A stretch of 64,000 nt of DNA from Planctomycetota bacterium (GTDB taxonomy: Bacteria > Planctomycetota > Planctomycetia > Pirellulales > Lacipirellulaceae), in the NCBI GenBank assembly GCA_029259915.1, contig JAJDED010000038.1:1-64000 (forward strand), written 5' to 3'. The translations under genes were made by a program, and so were the position numbers. Under the pieces are notes generated by a model, which saw nothing but the letters and a program-made list of their open reading frames with translations, ran no database searches and was not told the DNA's origin. Shown piece by piece: positions 1 through 8,853 of the stretch (position 1 is its first letter; every line of letters starts with the position of its first letter).

Positions 1-43
1 CTACTAATTCCCTGCTGCAAGTCAAAAGCCCGATTTTTGTATT

Positions 44-147
44 AGCCGTTTTGGCGCTAGCCCCGGTTACTTGGAGAAAACCGTGGCTAGCGCCAAAACG
101 GCTGATTTTGGGAGACCTAATTCTTAGCTTTGACGAAGCACTCGATT
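44..147 (-). repeat. GCTAGCG-type hairpin repeat, copy 1
   Basis: Perfect 19-bp inverted arms at 44-62 and 85-103, containing the GGCGCTAGCC core, enclose a 22-nt loop. The stretch after it (about 113-147, CCTAATTCTTAGCT and GCACTCGAT) matches the reverse complement of the flank of a second copy at 53430-53532, so the repeated unit is longer than the hairpin. A TTG codon at 130 that could extend the next gene lies inside this repeat and is therefore unlikely to be its start. Confidence 0.75.
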
Positions 148-258
148 GACAAAATGACACAGCAACAAGACGAGCAGGCGTCGGCAGAAAACTATCAACT
201 ACAAATCCCGACTGGGCCCTCTGAGCCTGTCGGTTCGGATCACTCAAGAGGAAAAAAC

Positions 259-2436
259 ATGAACTCTGTTCTCTTCACCCGGCGCATCGCATCTACTCTT
301 CGAGGCGCCGTGTTGGGATCGCTTGCTGTCGTCACGTTTGCTGCCGGATTGCAAGCACCATTGGCACTGGGACGCCCCGACGAACCCTCGCGCGACGATC
401 GCCGGATTGCGCTCATGGTTTCCTCACGGTTGGACGGATATCACCTGTCGGAGATGCGAATCGACGACGAGATTTCGCGGCGTACCTTCGAGAACTTTTT
501 CAAAACACTCGACCCAATGAAGCTGTTCTTGTACGAGAGCGACGTCGAAGAATTCTCCAACGAGAAGGAAGCGATCGACGACTATGTTAAAAAGGGCAAC
601 GTGGAATTGTCCAAACGAATTTTCGACCTCTTTCTACAGCGCGTGAAAGAGCGAATTGCCGTCGCACAAGAATTTGTCGATGCCCAGCACGACTTCGATG
701 CGGACGAATCCATGATTCGCGATCCAGAAAAGATGGCATACGCCAAAAACAAAGCCGAGGCTGATGAGCGATGGCGGAAACGTGTGAAATACGATTTGCT
801 CAAGCAAATTTCTGACGAAGTGGAATATGAGGAAGCGGTCGATAAACTCCACAAACGCTATCGAGGTATTCGCCGTAATTGGGAGCAAACCGACAACGAC
901 GAATTGCTGGAAATGTTTCTCAGCGCGCTCACCACAAGCTTCGACCCCCACAGCAGCTACATGGCCCCCAGCACTTTGGAGAACTTCAATATCCAGATGC
1001 GGCTGGAACTGAACGGCATTGGCGCTTCGCTCGAGTCGAAGTACGGCGAAACCATCGTTAGGCGAATCATCCCCGGTGGAGCTGCTGACAAAGATGCACG
1101 GCTCCAGATCGAAGACATCATCACCGGCGTCGCACAAGGAGCCGAGGGCGAGTTTGTCGACATCGTCGACATGAAAATCAACGACGTCGTGCAACTTATT
1201 CGCGGCAAGCCGGGAACGATCGTGCGGCTGGAAGTCAACCCTGCCGACAAATCGGGGGGAAAAGTTTACGATATCGTCCGTGCTCGCATCGAGTTGAAAG
1301 ACAGCGAAGCCCGCAGCGAAATTCTGGAACGCCTCCCCGACGGTTCAATTCCCAACGAATCCCAAGCCGCGGTCGAAGGTGCCGACACTCCACAGCAAGA
1401 CGAGCCCACCGGCAAAATCATCGAGCACTCCCAGGGAACCGACGGGCCGGTCTATCGCATTGGCGTGATCAGCCTGCCTAGCTTCTACATGGACATGGAG
1501 GGACGGCGCGCGGGACGACCCGATTTCAAAAGCACCACGCGCGACGTGCGCCGTTTGCTGGAAGATTTCAATCGTCAAAATGTCGACCTGGTGGTCATGG
1601 ACCTGCGCCTCAACGGCGGCGGTTCGCTGCCCGAGTCGGTTGAAACCACTGGCTTGTTCATCGACCGAGGGCCAGTCGTGCAAGTGAAAGGTCCTGACGG
1701 ACGTATCCAACCCTACACAGACGACGACCCAGGCATGGTATGGTCGGGCCCGTTGATTGTCGTGATCAACAAGTTCAGCGCCAGCGCCAGCGAAATCTTT
1801 GCCGGAGCCATTCAAGATTACGGCCGCGGTATTGTCGTGGGCGACCATGCCACCCACGGCAAAGGAACCGTGCAACAGCTTTTCGATTTAGGAAAAATTC
1901 TCTTGCCGATCCACAAAGCTCCTAACTATGGCGCACTAAAACTCACCATCCAGCAATTCTACCGACCAAGCGGCGACAGCACGCAGAATCGCGGCGTGGT
2001 TTCCGACGTGGAGTTGCCCTATCGCACGAGTCATTGGGAAGTTGGCGAGTCGGATCTCGACTACGCAATGAAATTCGACCGGGTCATGCCACTGCAACAT
2101 CTCAATTACCGCAACGCAACCGCACCGATTATCGAAGAACTCCGTCAGCGCTCTGCGCAGCGCTGTGCGGAATCCGATTTCTTCAAGGCCGAACTACGAA
2201 AAATTGAACGCTATCTCAGTCAAAAAGAGAACCCAACCGTCACACTCAACAAGGCGAAGTTTCTCGCCGAGCGGGAAGAGGTCAACTCGGAAAAGGATCA
2301 GGAAGAAATTTTCGACAAGCTGCAAGACGAAGACCGCCCCGTCTTTCCGCCCACTCCTTACAACAACGAGTTGATCGCCATTGCCCTCGACTACTTGGAA
2401 GCCCTAGGCCAAAATCGCGTGGCTGTCGCCCGTTAG
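259..2436 (+). CDS. prc: Carboxy-terminal (tail-specific) processing protease, S41 family
   Basis: The 725-residue protein is a periplasmic Tsp/CtpA-type serine protease that trims or degrades proteins from their C-terminal ends. It has a hydrophobic N-terminal signal (about residues 5-35), a long N-terminal helical domain, a PDZ domain around 225-330 (GIGASLE...IIPGGAA), and the S41 catalytic core. In the core the nucleophilic Ser lies in SASASE (about 507-512) and the general-base Lys in GKGTVQ (about 535). A DUF3340-like C-terminal region follows, as in E. coli Tsp; the length also fits the long Tsp form. The start at ATG 259 is preceded by AAGAGGA and opens directly on the signal peptide; the upstream in-frame TTG at 130 is in a repeat. 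Family assignment is firm; its targets are unknown. Confidence 0.93.
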   Translation: MNSVLFTRRIASTLRGAVLGSLAVVTFAAGLQAPLALGRPDEPSRDDRRIALMVSSRLDGYHLSEMRIDDEISRRTFENFFKTLDPMKLFLYESDVEEFSNEKEAIDDYVKKGNVELSKRIFDLFLQRVKERIAVAQEFVDAQHDFDADESMIRDPEKMAYAKNKAEADERWRKRVKYDLLKQISDEVEYEEAVDKLHKRYRGIRRNWEQTDNDELLEMFLSALTTSFDPHSSYMAPSTLENFNIQMRLELNGIGASLESKYGETIVRRIIPGGAADKDARLQIEDIITGVAQGAEGEFVDIVDMKINDVVQLIRGKPGTIVRLEVNPADKSGGKVYDIVRARIELKDSEARSEILERLPDGSIPNESQAAVEGADTPQQDEPTGKIIEHSQGTDGPVYRIGVISLPSFYMDMEGRRAGRPDFKSTTRDVRRLLEDFNRQNVDLVVMDLRLNGGGSLPESVETTGLFIDRGPVVQVKGPDGRIQPYTDDDPGMVWSGPLIVVINKFSASASEIFAGAIQDYGRGIVVGDHATHGKGTVQQLFDLGKILLPIHKAPNYGALKLTIQQFYRPSGDSTQNRGVVSDVELPYRTSHWEVGESDLDYAMKFDRVMPLQHLNYRNATAPIIEELRQRSAQRCAESDFFKAELRKIERYLSQKENPTVTLNKAKFLAEREEVNSEKDQEEIFDKLQDEDRPVFPPTPYNNELIAIALDYLEALGQNRVAVAR

Positions 2437-2453
2437 TGGAACTTCACACCCGT

Positions 2454-2476
2454 AAAAACCCAGCCAGAATGCTGGG
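2454..2476 (-). terminator. Rho-independent terminator of the trpD-phnP-like operon
   Basis: Read on the minus strand, a CCCAGC/GCTGGG stem with a six-base loop is followed at once by five T residues. It lies 18 bp past the stop codon of the minus-strand hydrolase gene and between two convergent genes. Confidence 0.7.
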
Positions 2477-2494
2477 GGGAACCTCACACAATCC

Positions 2495-3301
2495 CTACGT
2501 CAACGGCACGCTCAGCCCGTCGTAAGCCAACTCCACGTTGGCGGGCAGCGCCGCATTGGTTGCTTCGTAATCTAAATCGTGCGACACATGCGTCAGCAGC
2601 GTGCGGCGCGGTTGGAGTTCGTCTGCCACGGCCAATGCTTCTTCCAGGCCAAAATGCGTGGTATGCGGCTCACGCCGCAAGCAGTCGAGCACCAATACGT
2701 CGAGGCCGCGCAGCTTTTCTTTACTCTCGGGCGGGATCCCATTCGTGTCGGTGCAGTAGGCGACGTTGCCAAACCGAAAACCAAGCACGTCGCAGTAAGG
2801 CCCATGACGTAGCCGCATGGGAATCACCGTGGCTCCAAGCACTGAAAAAGATTTCAGACCGACCGGTTCGAATGCAAGACGCGGCACCGCGCCGGAGTGG
2901 AGCCCTTCGGCGTCAGCAAAGGCGTAGTCGAACGACTTGCGAATCCGCTGTTCCACCTTCGGTTCGCAAAACAGTGGCACTGGTCCACCCAGATAAAATT
3001 GCATCAATCGCAAGTCGTCGAGACCGAAAATGTGGTCGGCATGTTCGTGCGTGTAAAGCACTGAATGAACAATCCCAATCTGCTCGCGGAGCAGTTGCTC
3101 GCGCAAGTCGGGTGGCGTGTCGACAAGCAGATTTCCCTCCGGCAGTCCGATGGCCAGTCCACAGCGTGTGCGGCGGTTGCGGGAGTTGGTGCTTGTGCAT
3201 ACCGCGCAGTCGCAACCAATCGCCGGCACCCCAACCGAGGTGCCGGTGCCAAGAAAAATCAATTGCCCGGCGATATCGCGGCTAACAGGTTGACGGGACA
3301 C
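2495..3301 (-). CDS. PhnP-like metallo-beta-lactamase fold phosphodiesterase
   Basis: The 268-residue MBL-fold hydrolase opens with LIFLGTGTSVGVPAIGC, typical of the PhnP/RNase Z-like group. It has a Cys-x-Cys-x2-Cys cluster (CDCAVC) near residue 30, like the structural zinc site of PhnP, and the metal-binding THEHADH motif at about residues 83-89. Further ligands are H in RHGPYCD, D in CTDTNG and H in LTHVSHD. Family members cleave cyclic phosphodiesters such as phosphoribosyl 1,2-cyclic phosphate, but no other phn gene is nearby, so the substrate is open. The GTG start lies 13 bp after trpD, suggesting one transcript. Confidence 0.8.
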   Translation of the reverse strand: MSRQPVSRDIAGQLIFLGTGTSVGVPAIGCDCAVCTSTNSRNRRTRCGLAIGLPEGNLLVDTPPDLREQLLREQIGIVHSVLYTHEHADHIFGLDDLRLMQFYLGGPVPLFCEPKVEQRIRKSFDYAFADAEGLHSGAVPRLAFEPVGLKSFSVLGATVIPMRLRHGPYCDVLGFRFGNVAYCTDTNGIPPESKEKLRGLDVLVLDCLRREPHTTHFGLEEALAVADELQPRRTLLTHVSHDLDYEATNAALPANVELAYDGLSVPLT

Positions 3302-3314
3302 GCAGCAAAAATCC

Positions 3315-4343
3315 TCAAGGGTGGGTTTCGTGGGAGAGCTGGGCTAATTGCGCGAGCAACTCGGCCGTTTTACCAGAATCGATTCCCACGGCAGCAGCCT
3401 CCGCGGCAGCACGAGGTTCCGTAAAGCGTCCGGTTACCAACAGTCCAGCCGCGGCATTCAGTACAACAATATCGCGCGCAGCCCCCGGTTTGCCGACAAA
3501 CACGCCACGAATCACCGCGGCACTCTCGACGGGACCGGAAACACGAATCGAGTTAAGCGATGCCCGCTGGATGCCAAAATCTTCGGGAACCCAAGAGAAT
3601 TTTGATTCGCTACCATTCTCGACACACGTGCCACACGTCGCCTCGGCAAGCGTCACCTCGTCCAATCCATCTTCGCCACAAACGACAAACCCGCGCTCGA
3701 TCCCCAAATGCGCCAACGCCGAGGCCAACAACGGACGCAGCTCAGGACGCCCAACGCCCAACAGTTGAAACGAAGCGCTCGCCGGGTTCGACAACGGACC
3801 TAGTAAATTAAAAATCGTAGGCACGCCGAGCTTTTTCCGCACCGCAGCCACATGCTTCATCGCCGGATGCATCAGCGGTGCGAAACAGAAACAAATCCCC
3901 AGTTTATCAAGACAACGCTCCACCTGCGGAACGCTCGCCTCGATGTTTACTCCTAATTCGGCTAGCACGTCGGCCGATCCGCTTTTGCTGGTGATGCTGC
4001 GATTGCCATGCTTGGCGACCGGCGTTCCCGCAGCAGCGATAACCAAAGCCGCGGCGGTGCTGATGTTGAACGTGCCGCTCGCGTCGCCCCCCGTGCCACA
4101 CGTGTCGAGCAGTTTCTCGTGACGGCTGCGAATGGGCGTCATGTGCCGACGCATCGCGGCAGCCGCGCCCGCCACTTCTTCGACCGTTTCCCCCTTGGCA
4201 CGCAAAGCGGTAAGCAGCAGGCCGATTTCGCCCTCGTCGCAGCCCCCAGTCATCACGCGACTAATGGCTTCGGTCATTTGCTCCCGGGACAAATCTTCGC
4301 CCCCGGTCACTCGGCCCAGCAAACTCGTGAACGATTCAGGCAT
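3315..4343 (-). CDS. trpD: Anthranilate phosphoribosyltransferase
   Basis: The 342-residue enzyme of tryptophan biosynthesis transfers phosphoribose from PRPP to anthranilate. The glycine-rich PRPP loop DTCGTGGDASGTFNIST lies near residue 79, and KHGNRSITSKSGSADVLEALG-like and LLGPLSNPA segments follow in the usual order. The start at ATG 4343 gives the normal family length; the open frame runs upstream to 4580 but that extension has no family similarity. It is the promoter-proximal gene of a minus-strand pair with the PhnP-like gene. No other trp gene is in the window, so the pathway genes appear scattered. Confidence 0.95.
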   Translation of the reverse strand: MPESFTSLLGRVTGGEDLSREQMTEAISRVMTGGCDEGEIGLLLTALRAKGETVEEVAGAAAAMRRHMTPIRSRHEKLLDTCGTGGDASGTFNISTAAALVIAAAGTPVAKHGNRSITSKSGSADVLAELGVNIEASVPQVERCLDKLGICFCFAPLMHPAMKHVAAVRKKLGVPTIFNLLGPLSNPASASFQLLGVGRPELRPLLASALAHLGIERGFVVCGEDGLDEVTLAEATCGTCVENGSESKFSWVPEDFGIQRASLNSIRVSGPVESAAVIRGVFVGKPGAARDIVVLNAAAGLLVTGRFTEPRAAAEAAAVGIDSGKTAELLAQLAQLSHETHP

Positions 4344-4700
4344 GTTTTTCTGATTTCCCTTTGTATTTGTTAGTTTTTCCGGCAAAACCCCGGGCGGCCA
4401 ATTGCTTGCGGTTTCGCGGAGACCCCTCAATGTCAAAAAATGACGTTGTCTACCAGCATAACAAAGAAATTTACGGCTCGCTGCTCGTATCGAATACTGG
4501 CCGCTGTCCCAGGAGCCCTTCCGCGTGAGAACTAGCGGCACGCATCCGTCGAATGGTGAATTTCCCGGAAAAAGTAGCACTGGGGTTCAATGGTTGCTGA
4601 GACATCCATAGAATAATCCACGGTGGGGTTCGAGCGTAGGGCATTCGCCGCAGGCGCCAGCCTCTTCATCCTTTTCGACCACCAAGTTGCACGAAGCGCG

Positions 4701-5630
4701 ATGGCCAGAAAGATTCTGCTCGACGTCGACCCGGGAATCGCCGATGCCCTGGCCCTTTGTCTCGCATTGGGGGATCCAACGCTCGACGTGGTGGCTGTCA
4801 CTGCGACGGGTGGATGCGTACCGCCTGATCGGGCGACGCGCAATGTGCAAGCGCTGATCGAGCAACTCGACCCACAACGCTGGCCGCGCATCGGTGCCGC
4901 CGATCCCCAGCAGACTTTGCGTACCGACGGGAGAAAACTAAGCGGAGAGGATGGCTTTTGTGGAGCACAAATCCACGTGGCCGAACTCCATCATCAACAC
5001 TCATCGGTAAAGGTGCTGACAGACGAAATTCGTGCTGCCCCCGGCGAAGTAACCATTATCGCCTGCGGACCGCTGAGCAACATCGCCACCGCCCTGCAGC
5101 GGGAGCCCGACTTAGCCATGCAAGTCGGCCATTTGATTATTGTGGGGGGAACCTATCAAGGTCCGGGCAACGTAACCGCCTCCGCAGAGTTCAACATCTA
5201 TTGCGATCCCGAAGCGGCAAAAGCAGTCTTCCGTACTCCGATGACAAAAACCTTGTTCCCGCTCGACGTGAGCAGCACCGTCACACTGAATTTCGATCTC
5301 CTGAATCAATTGCCCGACGAATCAACTCGCACCGGACGCCTGTTGCGAAAACTTCTGCCTGGTGCTTTCCGCGCTTATCGCCAGCAACTTGCTCTCGAAG
5401 GAATCCTCGCACCGGAAGCCCTGGCTGTAGTGGCTGCGCAACATCCTGAACTGATTCGCACCAAACCATTGCATGCCGACGTCGAAGTGGAGGGTGAATT
5501 GACTCACGGCGCAACCGTGCTCGATCGCCGGAGTGTCCACTCCAAGCAGCCCAATATGGACGTGATCGTCGATCTCGAAGCGGAAGAAATGGTAGATCGC
5601 CTGATAAGCAAATTACGTCAATCGCCGTAA
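4701..5630 (+). CDS. Nucleoside hydrolase family protein with altered active site
   Basis: The 309-residue protein has the IunH fold: N-terminal DVDPGIADALAL, IIACGPLSNIA, and a retained AEFNIYCDPEAA ribose-binding segment. Family members split the N-glycosidic bond of ribonucleosides using an Asp-rich Ca2+ site. Here several key residues differ. The DxDPGxDDA signature has Ala at position 14 (Asp10 and Asp15 remain), the Asn of the VGN loop is Cys (TATGGC), and the late His-Asp (usually HDA) is replaced by Pro-Glu (LAPEALAVV). Start ATG 4701 begins at the conserved MARKILLDVD; the frame extends upstream to 4623 without similarity. Fold is confident; hydrolase activity is doubtful or shifted. 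Confidence 0.85.
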   Translation: MARKILLDVDPGIADALALCLALGDPTLDVVAVTATGGCVPPDRATRNVQALIEQLDPQRWPRIGAADPQQTLRTDGRKLSGEDGFCGAQIHVAELHHQHSSVKVLTDEIRAAPGEVTIIACGPLSNIATALQREPDLAMQVGHLIIVGGTYQGPGNVTASAEFNIYCDPEAAKAVFRTPMTKTLFPLDVSSTVTLNFDLLNQLPDESTRTGRLLRKLLPGAFRAYRQQLALEGILAPEALAVVAAQHPELIRTKPLHADVEVEGELTHGATVLDRRSVHSKQPNMDVIVDLEAEEMVDRLISKLRQSP

Positions 5631-5667
5631 TTTCATTTCGATTGAACACTTTCTCGACAGCGGTCAT

Positions 5668-6252
5668 TCAGTCGAGTAGCGAGGGTCGGTTGGCGCGTAT
5701 GCTTTTCAACGAATTGATCTCCCGGCCCTTCAACATGGCCTGGTAGCTTTTCACCAACCACTGTCCGTCGCGCTTCACCCACTGGATGACCACTTGGTCG
5801 AAATAAAACAAGCGCTGGCCGCTCCGTTTGTGTACGCCATCCAAACGACCAAGAAATTGCGACTCCGCTCGCAATGGCTCGGAAGAATCGTCGATTTCGA
5901 CCACAAGCGAAGTCGCGCCTGTGTCCGAAATATCCACCTCAGGCATCAACGCCTCGGCATCCGAGCGTACCGCCTCGGCGGACGGTTCGATCAACGCCTG
6001 CACAGCAGGCAGGTCGTTCTGCTCGATCGACACCATCAGATTGGCCACGGCCATTTCGAGCTGTTCGCGGTCGGTAACAACAAGTTTTTCCAGCAGCGCG
6101 AACCCTAGTGTTACCAGGACGACTACCCCCAACGCCACAAGCGTTGCCAGATTGCGACGGATGAGAAACGCCAATCCGTAGAACGCTCCCACGATTGTCC
6201 CAACAGTGATAATGGGAACCGGATTTTCAAGAAAAATCTGAAAAAATCTCAT
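5668..6252 (-). CDS. Membrane-anchored protein with NTF2/SnoaL-like domain
   Basis: The 194-residue protein has two N-terminal membrane segments (about 12-32 and 36-56). A soluble region of the size and pattern of an NTF2-like fold follows: a helical start (DREQLEMAVANLMVSIEQNDLPAVQALI), then alternating strands ending VIQWVKRDGQWLVKSYQ. No enzyme motif is visible. It is the second gene of a minus-strand pair, 12 bp after the LQGAW-type protein, with a GGTGA site before ATG. Function unknown. Confidence 0.75.
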   Translation of the reverse strand: MRFFQIFLENPVPIITVGTIVGAFYGLAFLIRRNLATLVALGVVVLVTLGFALLEKLVVTDREQLEMAVANLMVSIEQNDLPAVQALIEPSAEAVRSDAEALMPEVDISDTGATSLVVEIDDSSEPLRAESQFLGRLDGVHKRSGQRLFYFDQVVIQWVKRDGQWLVKSYQAMLKGREINSLKSIRANRPSLLD

Positions 6253-6264
6253 GGAATCACCACG

Positions 6265-6756
6265 TTACTCCGGTTCGTCTTCGTTCACACGAGTCCACCG
6301 GTTGATTTCCACCGGTTGGTCCTTGTCGCCCGTCAGCATTCCCCAGGCTTCGATCATGTTCTCCTGGTCGACTTGGTAGAGATACGAAGTTGTCTCGGAA
6401 CTCGTCTTGCCTTTCAGCCGTCCCTCCAAAAACTTCACGTTCGAGAACGTAAACACCCGTGATGGCCCAGGGCCACGATCTAAGCGGAAATCGACCGTGT
6501 GAACCCACGTCACGTTGCCCTCGGCATCGAAGCGCGTTATGCGCTCGACTTTGCCGGTAACCTCTTTCAATGCGGTGCGATGCGGCGCTGCCTCCTCATC
6601 AGTCTTCTCAACCATTTCCCATGCACCTTGCAACAGCTCCAAGTCTTCCGCCAATTGCTCAACCTCCGTTTTCGGCTGAGCAATCGCCGGCGCATGATCC
6701 GCCTCAACCGCGCCGACCAAGGCCAACGCAATGAAAAAGTTCACAAGTTGAATCAT
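6265..6756 (-). CDS. Exported protein related to planctomycete LQGxW (TIGR03067-like) family
   Basis: The 163-residue protein has a short signal peptide (MIQLVNFFIALALVGAVEA) and then the LELLQGAWEMVE opening typical of small lipocalin-like planctomycete proteins. Strands ending in INRWTRV follow. It carries a clear AGGAG site 6 bp before ATG and is likely co-transcribed with the downstream NTF2-like membrane protein. No function is assigned to the family; the match is from motif memory only. Confidence 0.7.
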   Translation of the reverse strand: MIQLVNFFIALALVGAVEADHAPAIAQPKTEVEQLAEDLELLQGAWEMVEKTDEEAAPHRTALKEVTGKVERITRFDAEGNVTWVHTVDFRLDRGPGPSRVFTFSNVKFLEGRLKGKTSSETTSYLYQVDQENMIEAWGMLTGDKDQPVEINRWTRVNEDEPE

Positions 6757-6887
6757 CGATTTCTCCTATGACAACGTCATCTGCTTTTGAAGGTTCACCT
6801 CAATCCCCCCCCCGACAGCTGCTTGCGGTTTCGCGAGAGGAACCCAGTGATTTGCCGCATGAGAGGCGAAAATAAAATAGTAAGATA

Positions 6888-7919
6888 TCACCGCCGTCTG
6901 CGATAGATAAGCAATTGCATGGCAAGCACGCTAATTGCAAGACCACCCGGCTCCGGGACTGCCGCAGCCGATTCTGCCAGCGGACCCAACGGGCCAGTAA
7001 ATTCGCGTTGCCAAGAAAGAAAATCAGCCCCGTCGCTGTCTCCATCTGCGTCGGTATCCCCATTGGCGTTAACCCCAAATGCCGATTGCCAGATGCCCAA
7101 GTCGGCACTATCGACGTCCATGTCGGCATCGAAGTCCGCAGCCAATGGCGCAATCAATTGAAACGTCATCGTACCCAGAGAAGCGGGCGTAATAATTTGC
7201 CCAGACGCAGCAGTAATCAGGCTCACAGGCTCCTGGGGATTAGTAAGCGGGCCAAATAGGTTAAAAGTATTTGCATCGCGAGTGCCCCCATCGTAGGGAC
7301 GCAAGTCCACCACAATTTTCGGTATCCACTGGCCATTTTGTCGAAGTGACATCCCAGAAATTCCCACAAACCAATCGGGACTCGGCCCAAGCATCGTGAC
7401 TAGCGTGACAAGCGGAAAGTTTTCGTCGACGTCAAACTCAACCGTCTTCGTCCCGCAGCTGGCATGGCTCGTGCCAACTGGGCAAAACCAGTGACGCCAT
7501 TCCAAAAACTGGTCGGCATCGCCCGCCGTGATCGCAGCATTCACTTCCAGATTGAGACCTGGGTTGGAACCCATGTAGTTATAGAGGTTCGATGTCTCGC
7601 CGATCTCTGCCATTCTTTGAATACCAGGTGTCGCCAACTGACCTTCATTCCAAAAGGAAGTCTGGCTAGTGTGCGTAGCGCCAGCTATCCACGAAAAATG
7701 CGCATCAACCGGAAAAAGACCCGGATGCGTCAACTCGCTCCAAGTGTTATCCACGACAAGCCGATACGTAACCGCATGAGTCGATGCAACCTGGAAGACA
7801 AGGGTTAAGACCAACACCCAGATCGTCGCCAAAACAATGCGCCGCCCAAATCGTGGCAAGTTACAAGCCCTCGCGGAAAACAGTACGAGATTGCGGGGAC
7901 ACGGCTGGAGATCGGCCAT
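6888..7919 (-). CDS. Exported dockerin-like / PEP-CTERM protein
   Basis: The 343-residue secreted protein has a signal segment at about residues 25-50, a beta-rich central region of unknown role, and a dockerin-like calcium repeat pair at about 260-320 (DFDADMDVDSADLGIWQ...DTDADGDSDGADFLSWQ). The C-terminus is VPEPGG, a hydrophobic helix and RRRR, the PEP-CTERM sorting tail recognised by exosortase systems. ATG 7919 is chosen because AAGGA lies 8 bp upstream; an in-frame TTG at 7937 is weaker. Probably a cell-surface or matrix protein. Confidence 0.85.
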   Translation of the reverse strand: MADLQPCPRNLVLFSARACNLPRFGRRIVLATIWVLVLTLVFQVASTHAVTYRLVVDNTWSELTHPGLFPVDAHFSWIAGATHTSQTSFWNEGQLATPGIQRMAEIGETSNLYNYMGSNPGLNLEVNAAITAGDADQFLEWRHWFCPVGTSHASCGTKTVEFDVDENFPLVTLVTMLGPSPDWFVGISGMSLRQNGQWIPKIVVDLRPYDGGTRDANTFNLFGPLTNPQEPVSLITAASGQIITPASLGTMTFQLIAPLAADFDADMDVDSADLGIWQSAFGVNANGDTDADGDSDGADFLSWQREFTGPLGPLAESAAAVPEPGGLAISVLAMQLLIYRRRR

Positions 7920-8017
7920 AGCTGCAATCCTTTCCAAATATTACTGAACTTAAACACCCAACCCCTATGCAAACTACCTTGGATGAGTAATGAAAAGCAA
8001 GAGTTTTTTATGGCGTT

Positions 8018-8111
8018 GGGTGGCATGGCCTCGGAGGTCCGCCGACGTGGCCATGTTTAAGGCGTTTCAGCACGACTAGCCCATGCCCACGCAGACGAGG
8101 GCATGCCACCC
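8018..8111. repeat. GGCATGGCC...GGGCATGCC hairpin repeat, copy 1
   Basis: The outer arms GGGTGGCATG and CATGCCACCC are inverted, with further imperfect pairing inside. A second copy at 10828-10917 shares most of the sequence, including GCCGACGTGGCCATGTTTA and CCCATGCCCACGCAGACGAG. Confidence 0.8.
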
Positions 8112-8116
8112 GTCCT

Positions 8117-8449
8117 TCATCCACGCAGCTTGAGCCGCTCGCGCAACAGCATCGCCAGCGATGCCGCGCAAACTGTACCGATGGTCAACGCCAACGGTAC
8201 GAGACGGATCTGAATATGTCCCGGTCGGGAATAGTCGGGAGCACCCGGCGCCGACTTACGCCCGGTCGAATCTTCCTCGACCTCAAGCCCCTCGACCACA
8301 GCCTGCTGCGCCTGCCCCTTACGCTCCACCTGAGCCTGCCGATTACCAAACTTCCCGCCCGTCAACAATAGCGCCGCCAACCCCACCGCAGAGAACAGCG
8401 CAAACCACAACCAGGGCGAATCGGTGATAGGGGGTGGATGATTGGTCAT
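8117..8449 (-). CDS. Small membrane protein, unknown function
   Basis: The 110-residue protein has one membrane segment at about 14-31, a charged central linker (VERKGQAQQAVVEGLEVEEDSTGRK) and a second segment at about 84-103 followed by RERLKLRG. It has no recognised domain and only weak ribosome-binding sequence. The hydrophobic/linker/hydrophobic layout makes it more credible than a random frame. Confidence 0.55.
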   Translation of the reverse strand: MTNHPPPITDSPWLWFALFSAVGLAALLLTGGKFGNRQAQVERKGQAQQAVVEGLEVEEDSTGRKSAPGAPDYSRPGHIQIRLVPLALTIGTVCAASLAMLLRERLKLRG

Positions 8450-8459
8450 CGGATAAATA

Positions 8460-8600
8460 AAACCACAGAGGCACGGAGGTCACGGAGTTTGGATTTATGA
8501 ATGATGATTTATGAATGATAAATAAAGAAGGCTTGGGGGCTGCGATTCATCAATCATCATTCAGAAATCATAAATCTGCCCCGTGCCTCCGTGGTAAAAA
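8460..8600. repeat. Long imperfect hairpin (ACCACAGAGGCACGGAGG type)
   Basis: The left arm AACCACAGAGGCACGG pairs with CCGTGCCTCCGTGGT at the right end. An inner pair of TTTATGAATGATGATT and ATCATCATTCAGAAATCATAAA-like arms continues the stem. The same arm motif recurs singly near 28880 and 50890. Confidence 0.75.
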
Positions 8601-8613
8601 AATCCCCACCACT

Positions 8614-8665
8614 AAGCAAACAAAGGCCCGCCGTATTGGGCGGCGTCACCTAGTTGCTCTTCGAT
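8614..8665 (-). repeat. Duplicated enolase 3' end (direct repeat, distal copy)
   Basis: These 52 bp match 9351-9402, the true 3' end of eno, with 4 mismatches; the first 27 bp are identical. Read on the minus strand it still encodes the last 17 enolase residues ([16 protein letters not shown]) and a stop. Together the two copies bracket the PIN toxin/antitoxin pair. The antitoxin gene ends inside this relic, in a different frame. Confidence 0.9.
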
Positions 8666-8853
8666 GCAGCGGGCGGTTGCTGAGACCGTAGAGGACGCGA
8701 AACGACAGGCCTGCCCGACTCCTGCTGACGCTTGCAGGCGGCATCGAAATAAGCGCGCAGATCTCCATTGTGCTCTTCAAGCATTTCCTGACGAATACGG
8801 TGAATACCCTCAACAATTGCCTCGGGCGAAGGTTCATTCGAAGCTGTCGTCAT
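8650..8853 (-). CDS. Putative antitoxin partner of PIN-domain toxin
   Basis: The 67-residue protein resembles the small partners often found beside YxETS-type PIN proteins: EAIVEGIHRIRQEMLEEHNGDLRAYFDAACKRQQESGRPVV, that is, an xxIxxIRxE helix, a D-L-x-A-x-F element and an ESGR-V-V end. It overlaps the toxin gene by 20 bp, has a purine-rich GAGGAG/GGGA site, and follows the toxin rather than preceding it. Its last four residues (SKSN) and stop codon come from the duplicated eno end, read out of frame. Confidence 0.7.
   Translation of the reverse strand: MTTASNEPSPEAIVEGIHRIRQEMLEEHNGDLRAYFDAACKRQQESGRPVVSRPLRSQQPPAASKSN

Noticed and set aside
130-258. Extended N-terminus for the S41 protease from TTG 130
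   Set aside because: The TTG lies in a repeat unit, and ATG 259 has a good ribosome site directly before the signal peptide.
634-1194. Antisense open frame of 186 codons within prc
   Set aside because: It lies wholly opposite a well-supported protease gene, has no initiation signal and no protein-like motifs; long antisense frames are expected in this base composition.
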